A stretch of 64,000 nt of DNA from Beroe forskalii (GCA_011033025.1 WFMF01000365.1:1-64000), one strand, 5' to 3'. Numbered from the stretch's first letter, positions 43,300 to 57,200 are shown. A program made the numbers and translations. The notes: generated by a model from the letters alone, not told the origin.

Positions 43300-46200
43300 A
43301 TGAATGAAATGATTTCGGAAAGGCTCCATGATCTCATCAATAAAGAAGGTCGGTATGACCAATAATGTGATTAACAAATAAATTGAATTTCTGTTAAAAT
43401 GGTCATCCATTGCATGGATGCCTTCAAATGTGAGGCAAAACCTTTCTAGTCTATACAACCTTTCTAGTCAAACATGTTAAAAAATAACTCCTTGTACTAT
43501 CTCCTAATCAGTAATCTTTTTCAGACTTGTGAAAATCAATTACTGTCTTAAGATTGAGTGATATTTACGAGATAATCTTGCTTCCTACCAATTTTGGCAA
43601 CAACTAGGTATTGCAGCTGACTTACTGTGTTGAACTGCTGACTGAGTTACTTCGATTAATGATTATTTGAGCTAATTTTGATGAGACCCACAATCTTTCA
43701 GAATATGAGAACAAGAAGCTTTGTCGTCTGATTGATTATGAGAAGGAACAGCAATCATGTACAGTATTTGCTTTATTCATTCATTCATCCCATTACTCAG
43801 TCTGGAGGAATGCCAACTCAGCCTAGGTGGACTTGTGTCACCTATGCTAAGTCGGCACTGTGGCTCATAGAACATTAGAACAACTTAATATGTGTATGAT
43901 TACATAGGTTTCTTGCTTAACTCCTGATTGCTTGATGGCTGAATGCCTTCCCTTTATTGGGTCTGCTTAGGTCAGCATTCCTCCAGACTTTCTGTAATTC
44001 TTGGCATATGATGTCACTACATATCATGACTCATGACGATGTATTATGATCTCACTAATCAATACCTATTCCCTGCTTCAATTTAAGTTTGCTCATCTCG
44101 TCCCTATTTTGGTAACAATACCACTATTTTCAGCACTTCAAGTCCAGATCGATAAAATGAAACAGCAGATCGAAGATACTGAAAAGCAAAATGTGCTGTT
44201 AAGTAGGGAACTTCAAGATATCGAGAGACAAGTAACTGCCAACCAATCCATCATTGTTACGTAAGTGATGAAATAATTTTAATATTATGGCATATAACTG
44301 TGATAGTCGTACTTTGACATCAATGAAATAGTCGTGCTTTTCCTGAAATAGAAAATCGGATAATGACGTAAACAAACATTGGAAATACCATCACCATTTC
44401 TCAGACTATCTCGAGCTAACAAGATGTCTCACCAACACGTGACGGAAACCCACCGGAAGTTAGCTCGGCTGGAGGAAGAAGGACGGAGGAGGGCTGGGAA
44501 GTACGAGGAGGCACTACAGCGGTACACGGAGACATGGTCCAAACACCAGCAGGTCTACTGCTCCTTCCCGGGGGTGCCCCAAATAATGTTACTCGAGGAT
44601 GAGGTGGAGAAACTCACTAACAAGGGTCAGTGTGAAGAGTTTTAGTTTGCTGTAAGCGAAAATGAGGGCGTGGTTTGAGGTAGCAGAGTTACAATTCTTG
44701 GGCACTTTTTTGCCCCTTGGTAACAACTTCAAACACCAGTAAACGACCGAGTTCAGGTTCTTAGCCGAGGTCGAGGCCGAGTTTGCATCGTCAAGGACGG
44801 AGCCAAGGCCGATTTCAGCCGAGTTCATGTAACTCTCGTGAAGATACAATTTTAAACTGCCGCGATTTTCTGCTAATCTCTTTTGAAAGAATCTTTTGCC
44901 AATCAGTTTAATTTGATAAATTGCTTATGGTGAATTTTAATCCAGTTTAAATTTCAATTTGTTAGACTCTAAAATTCAGCCTTGAAGTAACACGGCAAAA
45001 TGAAGCAAAATTTTGCCGAGGCCGAGTTTGAAAAAAGGGCCAATTTTGGCCGAGACCGAGTACTCGGTCATTTCCTGTCCAACACGTCCTCTACATGTCT
45101 TTTTGGCTAGATTTACATTTGTATAGTTACATTCCTACTACTTATGTATTATGTAAGAACCATTTTGTATGTTATAACATATTGATAAAGGTTAAATATT
45201 TTCAATGATCATCATTAACTCCAATACAACTTCAGCTAGAGAACTGCGGAAGAAGATAGAAACTGCTAAGTCAAGTATGTCAAATTCAACTTCATGATTC
45301 TAACAAAATAAGGGAATAAAATTATTTTCTTTTTATTCCATTAATCCAACGATTCATAGAATATTCATTTTTAACTTTCCCCGCTTTATTGCAGATAAAG
45401 AAGCGTCAGAGCAGGGATCCCAGGATGATCAGTCCTGCAGAATGGTACGTTATCGGCTTCTTGAACAATTATTTACTGCAGTTATTTACTGCAATTAATA
45501 AGTGCACGAGTTAGTATGAGTTTATTTGGTTGGATATGTAAAATATTGTCCTCCACAAAAACAGTCAAGAGTAACGTGTTTTGTTTCAGGGAGATCTGGA
45601 ATCTGATGTGCAATCAAATGGTAATTTACATAATCAATAAAACAATATTAATAAAATTATATCGCCAGACCTGACTACTCGTGTTTCCAAAACCAAGAAT
45701 TATGCAATCTTTTCAAATATTCTAGTAGAGCCCTTAGGCCTTGGTGAAAGTTTCAACCAATCTTCATTCTTCAGTTACAGTTGGGGAAGTCATGGAAATC
45801 GAAGACAGCAACTCTAGTCTCGTGGACGGCATGTCTGGTATTTCAGTGAACATCGAGGAAAGAGAGGGAGCAGCAAACAACAATACAGACAGTAATAAGA
45901 CAGACAACAATAATACAGACAGCAGCAGCAAGACAGACAACAATAATACAGACAGCAGCATGGCCGACAGCAATCCTGCAGACAGCAACTGTAGTAACGC
46001 CTCTAATCTGGGGGAGAGTGAGGTAGTGCCGTTGTCACTTGGGATGTTAGTAACCACCAATTCAGCATCTACATCGGATGAGAACTCGAAACAGGGCGAA
46101 GAAAAGGAAGAGAGGATGGCAGAAAAGGTACGTTCATTGAATTCTATTCCATTATAAGACTCTATTAAAATACTGAATAGTACTTGTTCCATGAGAAAAT

Positions 46201-49200
46201 ATCAAATAATCTTTGCTTGATCAACAAGAATTGCGCCTGCCGGAACAATATTTCTTGTGCCCGTTGTTCCCGTATGGAGGCGCTTAATTTCCTGTTCCCC
46301 GAGGCTGGTATTGAAACACGCCTTCATTGTCTGTCTCGCTTACTGACAGAATGAGTTGACAGTAAATTGCTTTATCTATCAAGTGTCACATCGCAATAGG
46401 TACTTACATTATTGTATCAATTTTATAAATATTCAATTCGTCAGTATAAACTGAACACAATAATGGCGCTCTTTTTCTGTAACCTTGGCGAGCGCCTAAA
46501 TTCCATGAATTACAATGAGGGTCGTACGTGTCACGTGATCACCAGTCGCACGTGCATTTTATTGCGCGCGCAAATTAATTCATGAACACCTGCCATTTTG
46601 CGTTTGCGCGCGTACGCATTCATTCTTGGTTGCTTCCTTTTGAGTTTTGTGCGACGTCTGGTGGCTACATCAAGAGTTGCGCATTGTCATTCATCAAGCG
46701 TTTTCATTGATGAAAATAATAATATCATTTGAAATGAAATTATTTTCTGTCCTGACAAGTTTCTGCAGTTTGATGCTATGTTGGTCAGATAACACTGCCA
46801 GAGGCCAGAGCTCACTTGATCGATGATTTGTCATGGCGACTATTGATATTCAACCTGCAACCAAATGCAATATTTCTGGGCGACGAAATTTGTGATTTTA
46901 TGATCAACTGTGCAAACTTTAATATGGTAAAAAGAAGGATTAATAGCCAATTCATGAGAAACCGGGACAAATTTTAATCGCTAACTTTCCTCAGCGAAAT
47001 TGCTTAGGACAATCATCATGGAACAAACTCGATTGCTCATCGTCAATTATTGTCTCCTGCTTAAAGACAAATGTTGATTTGAATGAATTTCAATCATAAG
47101 ACAACATTTGATGGAGAGTTCCCAGAAAATCGAAAGACATTCATGCACCTCTTATCGTTGAAAAAGTTTGATGAAATTGAAGAATGATTTTCAATTTTCA
47201 ACATTAGGATGAACAGAGCATTGAACCCGAATAACTGTAAGCTAGCTGCAGTGCACACTGTACAGGATGCCACTACACCAAGCTATATTGGCGCGAGTGA
47301 TATTATAAAGGAGCAGTTGGATGCTTGAATTGAAAATGATCGAAAAAGTGACATACGTTCGTACGTACATACGACCAAATTTGGTCGCGCGCAGCACCAC
47401 CACCTATTTCAGATTTAACAGTACGCGTAAAGGTAGTATGCACACAACTCCCACAAAACACGATCTCTGCTAACCTTTTCTCAATGCCTTTTTGTAAAAC
47501 AAAAACGCGATTGGGAACAGGAAAAAATCTTTGGGTTCTTTTTTTAATCCTGATATCCTGGTTACCCAAAGATTCAAAGAGTTACAACTTTACAATAAGA
47601 TTGTATTTCAGGACTGTACAAACAAGCCGGAGTTATCAAGTGCTCCTCAACAGACCCCTCATATAATGGCAGCCATGGTAAACGCAGCTCTTTGATTTAC
47701 TCATGAGTCTTATCATATTTCATCATTTCGGGCCGTGGGACTCACTGAAACTTAGAAACTTCCATTAACTATTATTGCCTTACAGTTTACAAAATCCGAT
47801 ATAATTTCAGGAAAGGCAAGGTATCGCCTCCTCAACACCCCACCTTGATAGCATGCCATCTGCAAGTCCCTTCAACACCATATCCCCCGTCCTACCACTG
47901 TCTAATTCTACAGGGTCTGATGTATCAGGGACTCTCATCACTGCTCAAACCTTGGCTTCTAGCTCCTCTGGTGCTGATGATAGGCCCTCTCTTGTCTCTG
48001 CTCCTTCAATATCTCTTTCTAACACCACTCTCTTACCCTCTTCCTCCCCATCGGTATCTCAAGTTTCACATTTCAACAAACAGAACATCTCCCGTTCCTC
48101 TCCTTCGGGTGTAGTTAGTTCAGCGCCAGCAGTCAGAAGAACCCCATCCTGTTTTCCGAACACACCCACCCTCAAAATACCCACTCCCAGAATCCTGTCC
48201 AGCAAGATGCTGACCCCTAAAATCCCTGCACCCAAACTCCCAGCAACCCCCAAACTCCAAACAACGTCCCGAGTTACGCCTCCACCCTCCCCAAAGATTG
48301 CTCCTCGAGTAACCGTTTCTGTGCCCAAGTTGCTTCGACCGGCTCCAGTTACGCCCTCCCCTGCCACGCCCATATCGGCGAAACAACCTTCGAAACCGCT
48401 CCCAAAACCAATTCCAACTCTGACGAAACCCCCTCAATCACCCAAAGTAGCGCCTGTTAAGATGAGTGCTCCGTTGCCCATTGTCAAGACACCGGTTCCT
48501 AAAGCTCTGAGTACTCCCAAACCAGCTCCTAGGATACAGATGATCAGCACGCCTAAAACACAGCTCCTCAACAAAACCCAAATACTTCACAAGGAGAAAA
48601 CACAAAATCCTAACACTGATAATAAGCCCCTTTCTACACCTAAACCTAAGTTGGTGAGCACGCCCAATGTGTTCGTTACTCCGAACCAATCCCCGTCAAG
48701 GAGTATGTCACGTGATCCTCCAGCTCAGAATCCTGTGTTTGCTACCCCCATTGGGAGGGTCAAGAGACAGAGTGAGTTTATTGTTTCGATATCAAGTAAA
48801 ATTTCATTGCTAATAACTTTCAGTCAAATTTAATTGTAAGATGTTTATTTTCTGCCCTGAAATTTCGTGTAAATTTTTAAATACCATACCTATGCAAATT
48901 GAAATGCAGGTAAAGAGGAGTTAATGAGTACACCAATGGAGATTGAAAACATGGCCAAAGCCAGTAGTGGAACGAATGCTGCTGATCTTTCATTTGTAAG
49001 TAGCTCGAATCATGTTTTGTAGGTAGGTACATCGTACTAGGTACACAATACCAGAATACCGTGAAAGTTCTTCATGGTAGGTACCTTGTATATGGTACGT
49101 TGCCTCAAGTCTATCCTGAACTGTACATTTTGTCGTGTATATCCGCCCAGATGTATAGATCTAAGATGCCTTTGATCCGATTAGAAATGGAATGTTACAC

Positions 49201-50756
49201 AAGAATTCGTATCAAAGTATCAATAACACGCGTGGCGCGATGTACATTCAACATCCGCCCTGCTGCGTTCAGCGATCTACAGCAGGGTGTCAGAATTATT
49301 GGCGCGTTTGTGCGCGCGCGTTTCACAGACGTTTCACAGTGACAACTTTTATCGGCCATTACAAGTGATCATGTGACTATATGTTAGTTTTTCTATTGTC
49401 AGCAGTAAGTGTAGGCAATGGGCGTTTCGTTAGATATTTCCTAGGTCAATTTTATCGAATTGATCATCATTTATGATGAAAATTATGACACCAATCACGA
49501 CTTGAAAGCATTGTTTGATTTCACTCATCATTGAGGCCCGAGAACAAAATTTAAAGTTGTTTGGGGATAACCAACGATTTCCTGACGTAGCAAAAAGGTA
49601 TGTTCCGGTTTTGGAACCAATTCAGACTCTTTTCCTCCACTACTCCGCAAGTGGCACAAGTTTTCGCCAATAAGCAAGCAGAAATCTGAAACTAGGAGAA
49701 ACTAGAAGATTTCTTTTAAGGCAGATATTTTCGGTTCTAGTGCCACAATTATCGCGAAATTTTCATAATTTTCACAATAATTGATGATAAATTCGATAAA
49801 ATTGGCTTAGGAAATATCCGACTAAACGCCCATAGCCTACACTTACTGCTGACAATCGAAAAACTAACATAGAGTCATATGATCACCTGTAATGGCTGAT
49901 AAAAGTTGTCACTGCAAAACGTCTGTGAAACGCGCGCGCACAAACGCGCCAATAATTCTGACACCCTACTGTATAATCCTCCACACTTTTTACACTTACA
50001 CGCATCAAATAAATCTATGATCAGGGTGAGCAAGAGCAAGAAGAAAACGGAGGCCAAGATAGCAGCTTCTCATTTGATCAGGTATGTTTATCGTCTGAAA
50101 TGATAAAGTGGCAATTTTCTTGTACCAAAGATATATTAGCGGGAAAGCCTTGATGGATGGCGCGGAAAGGTTTTTATGCAACTTTTTCGGCACTTACTAC
50201 AACATAAAGTCAGCGCGCGTCCCGCGCGCTATTGTGATTCTACACCGCGCGCTGCACTACGCATGTGCGCGTACGTGCACATGCGTTATGCACTAGCTGG
50301 CAAGGTGATCTAAAACACTGTAAGTGATTCTGTTTACCTGTTACAGTCAGTGACCCTTGACAGAACTGTGCCATTACTGGCCATGATTTCATCACTCAGA
50401 TGGTGCTTAAAACGAGAAGATTCTCTTGGCGATTCTTCTAGTTGCCATTATCGCTAATTTTGATTATTGACTAATTTCAGTTCGCCACGCCAGCAACTGG
50501 GGAATCAATGTTTGGAGAGGACCAGTCAGGCAGCGACCAATTTAATTTTGGTTTTGTTGACAACGAGACAACTGGTAACTCTGCTTTCGGTATGTTCGGT
50601 GGAGACGATGATTCCGGATCCACGTTTGGGGGAGATCAGGGATTCGGGGGTGGAGATTCTGGTTTCGGTGGCGATTCCACCGGATTCTCTTTCAACTTTG
50701 GGGGAGGCGATCAATCGCCATCAGGTGAAAATAACTGTAACGCTCTGTTCGGGTAG
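43300..50756 (+). CDS. Coiled-coil, Pro/Thr-rich protein with FG-rich tail; SIX6OS1-like (tentative)
   Basis: Thirteen exons: 43300-43348, 43702-43758, 44134-44260, 44405-44625, 45236-45274, 45395-45444, 45590-45620, 45775-46127, 47612-47677, 47811-48771, 48910-48995, 50025-50081, 50481-50756. All have GT/AG borders and phase agrees at every junction, giving about 790 residues. The start MNEMISERLHDLI resembles that of SIX6OS1, a synaptonemal-complex central-element protein. A coiled coil follows (about 20-160), including KYEEALQRYTETWSKHQQVY, a pattern also seen in SIX6OS1. Then come NNNTDS-type repeats, a disordered region with over a dozen TPK/SPK/TP sites (possible CDK targets), and a C-terminus of FGG/FSF repeats ending NALFG. 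The family call rests on remembered similarity of the N-terminal half. The gene structure is firm; a different coiled-coil meiotic protein is the alternative. Confidence 0.6.
46128..47611. other. Intron 8 of the coiled-coil gene (1.5 kb)
   Basis: Mostly AT-rich unique sequence with alternating GCGCGC patches near 46560-46620. It includes a copy of dispersed repeat R at about 47295-47530, which shares GATATTATAAAGGAGCA and CACGATCTCTGC-AACC with 13872-14010. Confidence 0.6.
49280..49971. mobile_element. Foldback MITE of Tc1/mariner type, 692 bp
   Basis: Inverted repeats of about 210 bp. The left end is CAGCAGGGTGTCAGAATTAT; the right end is its complement with CAGTAGGGTGTC. TA dinucleotides flank both ends (49278-49279, 49972-49973), as expected for Tc1/mariner targets, and the CAG-RGGGTGTC start also fits. 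The arms include CGCGTTTGTGCGCGCGCGTT and TTAGTTTTTCTATTGTCAGC. About 280 bp of unique centre, no transposase. It lies in intron 11 of the coiled-coil gene. Confidence 0.92.
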
Positions 50757-51109
50757 ATCGTACGTGTGCTGAAATGCTGTGACATCGTTACATGATGTGT
50801 TCGAAATTTAAGTCGAATTCAAATAGATGAGGAACAGATTTCATATTATTATCAATTTCAAAAATGAATCATGCCGGTCGGACTGTTGAGAATTGAAATG
50901 TTTGTCAGAATTTTTTAAATTTATTCCACAAAGTTTTTCTAATTTCATCTATTTTTTCTAAATTTATCTATTTTTTTCTTTTGTATTTCGTAAGATACCT
51001 ATTTTGTTGATATACCTATTTGATGATTCATAATTGATTAGTTGATTCATAATTGTTGCAAATTGAAATGATGGGATATTTAGAAAGTTTCAGTGATAAG
51101 TCAGACAAT

Positions 51110-51115
51110 AATAAA
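51110..51115 (+). promoter_or_regulatory. Poly(A) signal of the coiled-coil gene
   Basis: AATAAA about 355 bases after the stop codon, and about 175 bases before the start of the next gene. It is the first canonical signal after the stop that I noticed. Confidence 0.6.
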
Positions 51116-51289
51116 CATTCGAACTTGAAACACCAAACTTCACACATCTAGATTTACCCACATATTTAGGTTTTGTATTTATCAACCAATTAAAACAAAT
51201 GACAGCACAAATAAAGACCAGTCAGCTGTAAGGTTCGGCCTCAAATTCTCACAGAATTCCCGTCGCTTAACTCTTCTTTCTCTCGTAGT

Positions 51290-54200
51290 ATGTACCTCCT
51301 GCTGGTGTTGCTCTGTTTGGCTGCATCAGCTGTCTCGGAACACTGCAAATTCACCGTCACCCCGACTCAAGTGTTCTCGTGAGTGGCTACAGATTCTTCG
51401 GAATAATTATTGATTTCGTTGTTGCAGCTCAGACACAGAAACGATTTTATGGCAAATCCATGCACCCATGCAGCGTTCTATCTATCAAATTAATCTCACC
51501 ACAATTCTCTAAAAATGGAATTCGTTGCCATTTTCTTTTCAATTAAAACATGTTTATGGCTTCAATTAACAGTCTCTTTTCAGGAGTCTGAGTTCGCTTA
51601 GGATCGGTTCTACTTGCACAGATTGTGACATTGTCTTGAAGAAATGCTACCCATCTGTGGAGCTGAGGTTTGTGTATTTGATGAATTCTTTTCACGCAGC
51701 CGATTGAACCCAACATACCCAAGTAATTCATTAACTAAATTCCATTTTCAATCGTGTTGTTCGTCGAAAGGTGACGGCCCTCCTTGCGATAAACTTCGAG
51801 TGAATCTGTTTCGTCGTGTTACTTTGAGCGACATAACGGTGGACAAACCTCCAGAAGCAGGAAAAATAAAATGCACGCGAGACCTACTCCGAAGATAACC
51901 CAAATAAGTTCCTCACTTCCCTCGACGTCCATAGCAACACGTCCCAGGTGCTCTTTCGCTCCTGATACATTCACGTCCGGTAACGCATCCCGGTCCAACG
52001 GCAACGCTCCCTTATTATCTGATAACCGTCCTGATTCTCTTGCCATTTTATGCTTATTTGAGAGTCGGAAATGGCGTAAGAACAGTGCCACGTCGTTTTG
52101 ATTATGAATGTTATTTTCTGAAATCAAAAGTTAAATGCGTTCAACTGTGTCCCGATTCGGTGCAAACATTCAACAATCATGTAACAAAATGAGACCTCGT
52201 GGATTCTACAGTCCATAATGTGAACCTGTCACATGTCTCATTGAACTTGATCCTTCCAGGAATAAAATGCGAACCTTCATTGTCCCGATACAAAGCTCGT
52301 GACTTGTACATAGGCACACGACACACGTGACTTCGTAAGTATTACACTGGAGTTTCATCCGAAGTTCCAACTGAACGTTTCTGAATCTTAAAGTCATGAG
52401 GGTAGGGTTATAAATTGCTGTTTCTATGGAATTGGCACTACATTGTTCATTGAAAACTTCATGAGGGCACCGCTTATGGCTAATCCCGTCTTAATGGCGG
52501 TTATTGAGTGGTGTACACACACGAAGTTCTAAGAGGATCGAAATGTTGGATTTTGAAGTTTGAAATGAACTACTTCATCCGTTGTATGAAGACGCAGTCC
52601 TTCAACTTTTCAAGGGTCTGTTAAGTGTCAGCTCAAAGCTGGCCATTCAAGTCGTAACTTCGTAAGAACTGCCCTGAGGAGTAAGAGCACTAGGATGTAT
52701 GAGTGTTGTCTCACGCGTGCGGGCCGGACCTCCGTCTGCCGTTGTGACTCAAGCCCTCCGGAGTTCCGGTTTTCCTGCAGAGGGGTGGGAAGATGCTGAG
52801 ACAGGCGAAAAAGATGACAAAGAACACAGCCCCTGCAAAGGAACCTCCACCATCTCGTCCATTCCCTCCCCCGTTTCCTGGGTCTCGTTGAAAGAATGGG
52901 ACTTGTTTTTCAACAGTTTTGCGGTGTCCTCAACACGTGACATAGCTCACTAACTTCGGAATGTTAGAGTTAAAAGGTCGTGAGAATCATTTCCTATTTA
53001 TACAATTGTCGTTCTAAAATTAATGATACAGAACATAATATCAATTTGAAAGATTTCTGCGACAAATTGCTCGCATTCTCTCACAAGACACTATGCTCGG
53101 AAAGTTAAAATGTAAATGAGAGCCAGAAAATTTAAAAAGAATACTATCAAGACTATAATATTGGGCTGCAAACCAAACTTAGATTAACATAAAACAATTG
53201 AAAAAGTTCCCGAAATTGGGTTGTTATCTAAAAAGATTATCGCAGCATCATTTGAAATATTGTATTGTTAACTTGAATTCAGCTAATTACACCCAGCAAG
53301 GGTGAATAAATATGTTGTGCCTAAGCAACAGGCACATCGAAACTACAATGAAGCTGCCTCTACTTTCAATCAAATACAAGCCACATTGGGACATGTACCG
53401 TTATGTTCCACTGATATACCGCGTGCCTGTTCTCAATCAGTCTTCCTCATAGCCCTTATGGCTAATATTATTATGAAACAGTATTATGAAAATGCTGTTG
53501 ATGTCATATGAGGGCACTGTTCTCAAATTAATTCCTGTTGAATTTCCTAAATTGCTCGCAGTTCGCGTGAGGAAGCTTTCTGCTTGTGTATTTATCGTTT
53601 TGACTTTTTTGATGAGGTCTTTCATCTTTTCATGGAATCAATATTTTTCAATTCTCTAATTGCCGCCGAAAAGCTTCAACCGGTTCACAGTACATATTAC
53701 ACACTCAACTGAGCGTTTGAGTTAAATCACTGGTGGATGTGATCGATCAGTTCACAGTGTGGTGATTAGATGTCCGTGGTGTATTTGTCGCAATCTTCTG
53801 TCACTTTGAACTCTTCGGTGATTTCCCTGGCCTTGCTTGGGCGACTCCTCCTGCCTCCGATTCCGTTGTAGTAACTCATGGGGCTCGGTGGGGAACGACA
53901 ACACGGTGGACAAACCTGCAGGCAGATGTAGAGGAACATGAGGACCATGGAGCATACGAACAGGACTATGATGAAGTCCTTCGAAGTTCCCTTGGACGCC
54001 AAATCCTGTGATTCCCCTTCCGATATTATCGGTGCATCGGCGATGGGATTATCCGACATAGCTTCAAACCTGCGTTTAGAAAGTTCTAAGATAACGAACT
54101 AAGTGAACGGCTCTATACTTTAAGTCGGAAATCGATACATTGAACTATAATCTCACTGTAAAGCTAAAAAGTAAATAATGGAGAAATCACACAAAATGAA

Positions 54201-57200
54201 CGCCCTGATGGTGTATATAATGCGTACTACTGTGGCCGGGCACAAGACGTTTACTCGAGTGTAACCACACTGGTTATGTGGTACCATGACACCGAACTAA
54301 ATCAAAGCCCCACATTGGTGTACATCATCATGGAATTCAGTTGGTCTTGGCTAGTGAATAGTAAAATCAAGAGTCCAGGCTTGAGCCTAGAGGGTATTCT
54401 CAATGAAGGAATGTATGAACTCCTGAATAAGACATACTGTCCGTTTAATAGTTTAATGTCACTAGGTTTCTGGATAAAAATTCAAATGCATCATGCAAAA
54501 AATATTCGACTATCTGAGGACTTCAAAAAAGGGGTCAGATTTGAGTTTTGACCTCTCTTTTTATTTCTTACTTGAAAACCTTTTTCAATATATTTTAGAT
54601 TCAGGATATCTTGTGATTCAGCATTGAATGAGAATCATTGGTCCCTGTAGCACCACTAACAACATTCTCAAGGATCCCATATTTTCTATGGTGGATGTCG
54701 CGAGTTCTGAGAACGCTTTCTGAAATCTCCACGTGACTTGTACATATGAACCGATGAATGTGCGTGATGCCGATTAAACAACATATCCATGAGGCGTACG
54801 TACAAGGTTCCACGAGACTTGGAAATTTCAGAATGATCCTCGATTCTCGAACTCATCACACCCGTGTATGTATACACTTTAAACTATAGAACTATATATC
54901 CTTAGTGTGCACGGTGCTCGGAGTGTGGAGGGGTACGTGGACTGGGGGGAAGCTGACCCGGACACCTGCCAGACACTGGGGGAACTTAACCTCACCTCCA
55001 TCCTCCCTGTCACAGAACACCACATCCTGGTGTCCGTCCTGCCTCAACCCTGCTCACCGGACTACGAGCCTCTACACGTCCCCATTAACCCCCTGCTATT
55101 CACGGTATATTATTTTTAAGAATTAAGAAATTGTACACATTGAATAGATTCAGCGCTAACCCGGTTCTTTGACCGTGGCAATGTACTGCTATAGATGTTT
55201 TTTTTGCAGAATTTTGGCTCTTTAGTATGTATGTATTGTCCAAAATATTATAGCCAATGACTTTTAATAAAATACCTGAAGTTCCATGATATTTATAATG
55301 ACCCAGATCAGTATTCAGGTTATTATTAAACCCCTCCCCTCACAGAATGTGGCATCCGACGTACCATTGCCCCTTTCCAACGTAACGTACGACTCCAACT
55401 TCCCCTCCTCCCTCTCCCAACCCAGTTCCCCGATCAGTCTCTCGTACGATGCAACCAGTGACAAGTTCCTCTTCTCCCACCCCTCCCTCTCAGCCCTCAT
55501 ACAGTTCGATGGGATCCCAGCCTCGAACTGCAGTGCGGTGAGTTTTATTCGTGATAGAATCGAAGAGAAGAGTTTATGGTAGACAAGGGAAATACCTGCT
55601 TTGAAAAAAGTTGTATTGGTAAATGGTCATAGAATAATGTTTGATAAAAATAAATTAAATATAAATTGAACAGATTAAATAATATATAATTGTCCCTGGA
55701 GTCATGAATAGTTATCAATATCTATGTTGAATATACCTTAATCAAATCATAGAATCCAATTTCTAAAACGTGGCAAGAATGGCAATCTTGAATCTATAGA
55801 ACCTTGAAAATATTGATTAAGTTCTTGAAATATCAAAGTAAATATTACTATTGCTCCTGACTGATAAGTATTTGCTGTGATAAAGCTCAACTCCATTTAA
55901 CAAATTGTCCAATAAAATGATGATATCGCAATGGATTAAAAACAATACAGTGTACACAATATAATGATCATGTCGACAACATCGAAAATAAAGCTGGAAT
56001 AACAGAATATATTCAAACTGCTACTGTTCAAAAAACAGTGTAACAGCATGAAATTAAATTAAATCAAAACAGTTTAAAGTATTCCATCATAAAACTGATA
56101 GTTTGACATATCTGGTTAGTTCATATTTAGTCTATAACAAATGCGTATAATCGATGTCTCACTGCAGTGTATGAGTCAGTCCGGGGATGGGGCCTGCTGG
56201 ATAGAACGGAAGTCCGTGTTGGTTGGGGGATACAGGAAGGATGGAGTGATTGGGAGGGAATGTGAATGTGGGGCTTGTGGGAGGGCACAGCAGTCCTGGG
56301 CTTGTAGCTGGGAATGGTAGGTGTCCTGGATCAGCAGCAAGGAAGTAGGAGGGTTGAAGTGGAAACCAGGGGTTTCCAGTGTGGTGGGCTGAGAAAGGCA
56401 TTGGGAAGTACTGCACAGACGCCGTGGTGGTCTGGTACTGACCCTGTGAGGGTTTACGTTGGAAAGAACTAAAGATATATTAACTTTTTGATATATATCA
56501 TGGCGATGGGATATATTGTCGTGATGCTGCACTAAGGTTGGCACTGCCAACAACAAGTCGTCTAGCGAGGTAACAGGTATCAGGAAGAGACAAACACTGA
56601 AAATTCTCACTTACCGGGTTTGTTCTTCCCCCACACTTGCAGCAACTCTCTGAACCTCTGTACCCGGAGTCTCCTGATTCCTCTCCATCCAGCTCACAGT
56701 CAGAGTCAATCCAGTCAGCACAAGAGGCCTCCTCCACTTGGCTGCTCTCAGAGCTGCCCTTCCTGCTGAACTTACGTCTCCTGAAAGCACGTTTAAACAC
56801 AATGTTCTGTCCCCGCCTGAAGGGAAGGACACTCTTCTGGATGAGGTCCTCAGCCTGGATTTCCCCTGTTTCGTCACCTGTCATGTCAACGAACCCGAAG
56901 CCTTTGGAGACACCCTGTCCGTCTCTCATCAGCTTCACATCAACTGAAATGTTGAAATGTGATTGGTCAGAAACAAATCCTGATTTGTTATTTTCTAAAC
57001 ATGTAATTTATGGAGTATAAATCATACGATTGTAGAATTTGAACACAACTGACACCAGATATCCATTATTCCCTTAGTCACACTCACCTGGCAGATAGCC
57101 CAGATCGCTCAGGAAGGAGAAAATCTCTTCCTCGGTGATGTCCGTTGTGAGATTCCCAACAAACACCCGATCCTTGTACACCACAGTCATCATGTTCTTA

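Noticed and set aside
43027-43365. 112-residue plus-strand ORF
   Set aside because: Only its last part (from the ATG at 43300) splices in phase to the next exon; the upstream part is probably 5' UTR or intergenic.
48059-48437. Two minus-strand Gly/Arg-rich ORFs
   Set aside because: Shadows of the Pro/Thr-rich exon at 47811-48771.
54276-54877. A fourth membrane-protein gene in CatSper intron 2
   Set aside because: Neither strand shows a membrane helix followed by CPPxCR, and the open frames have no start or splice support.
55315-55500. Minus-strand ORF rich in Glu/Arg
   Set aside because: Antisense to CatSper exon 4; no independent support.
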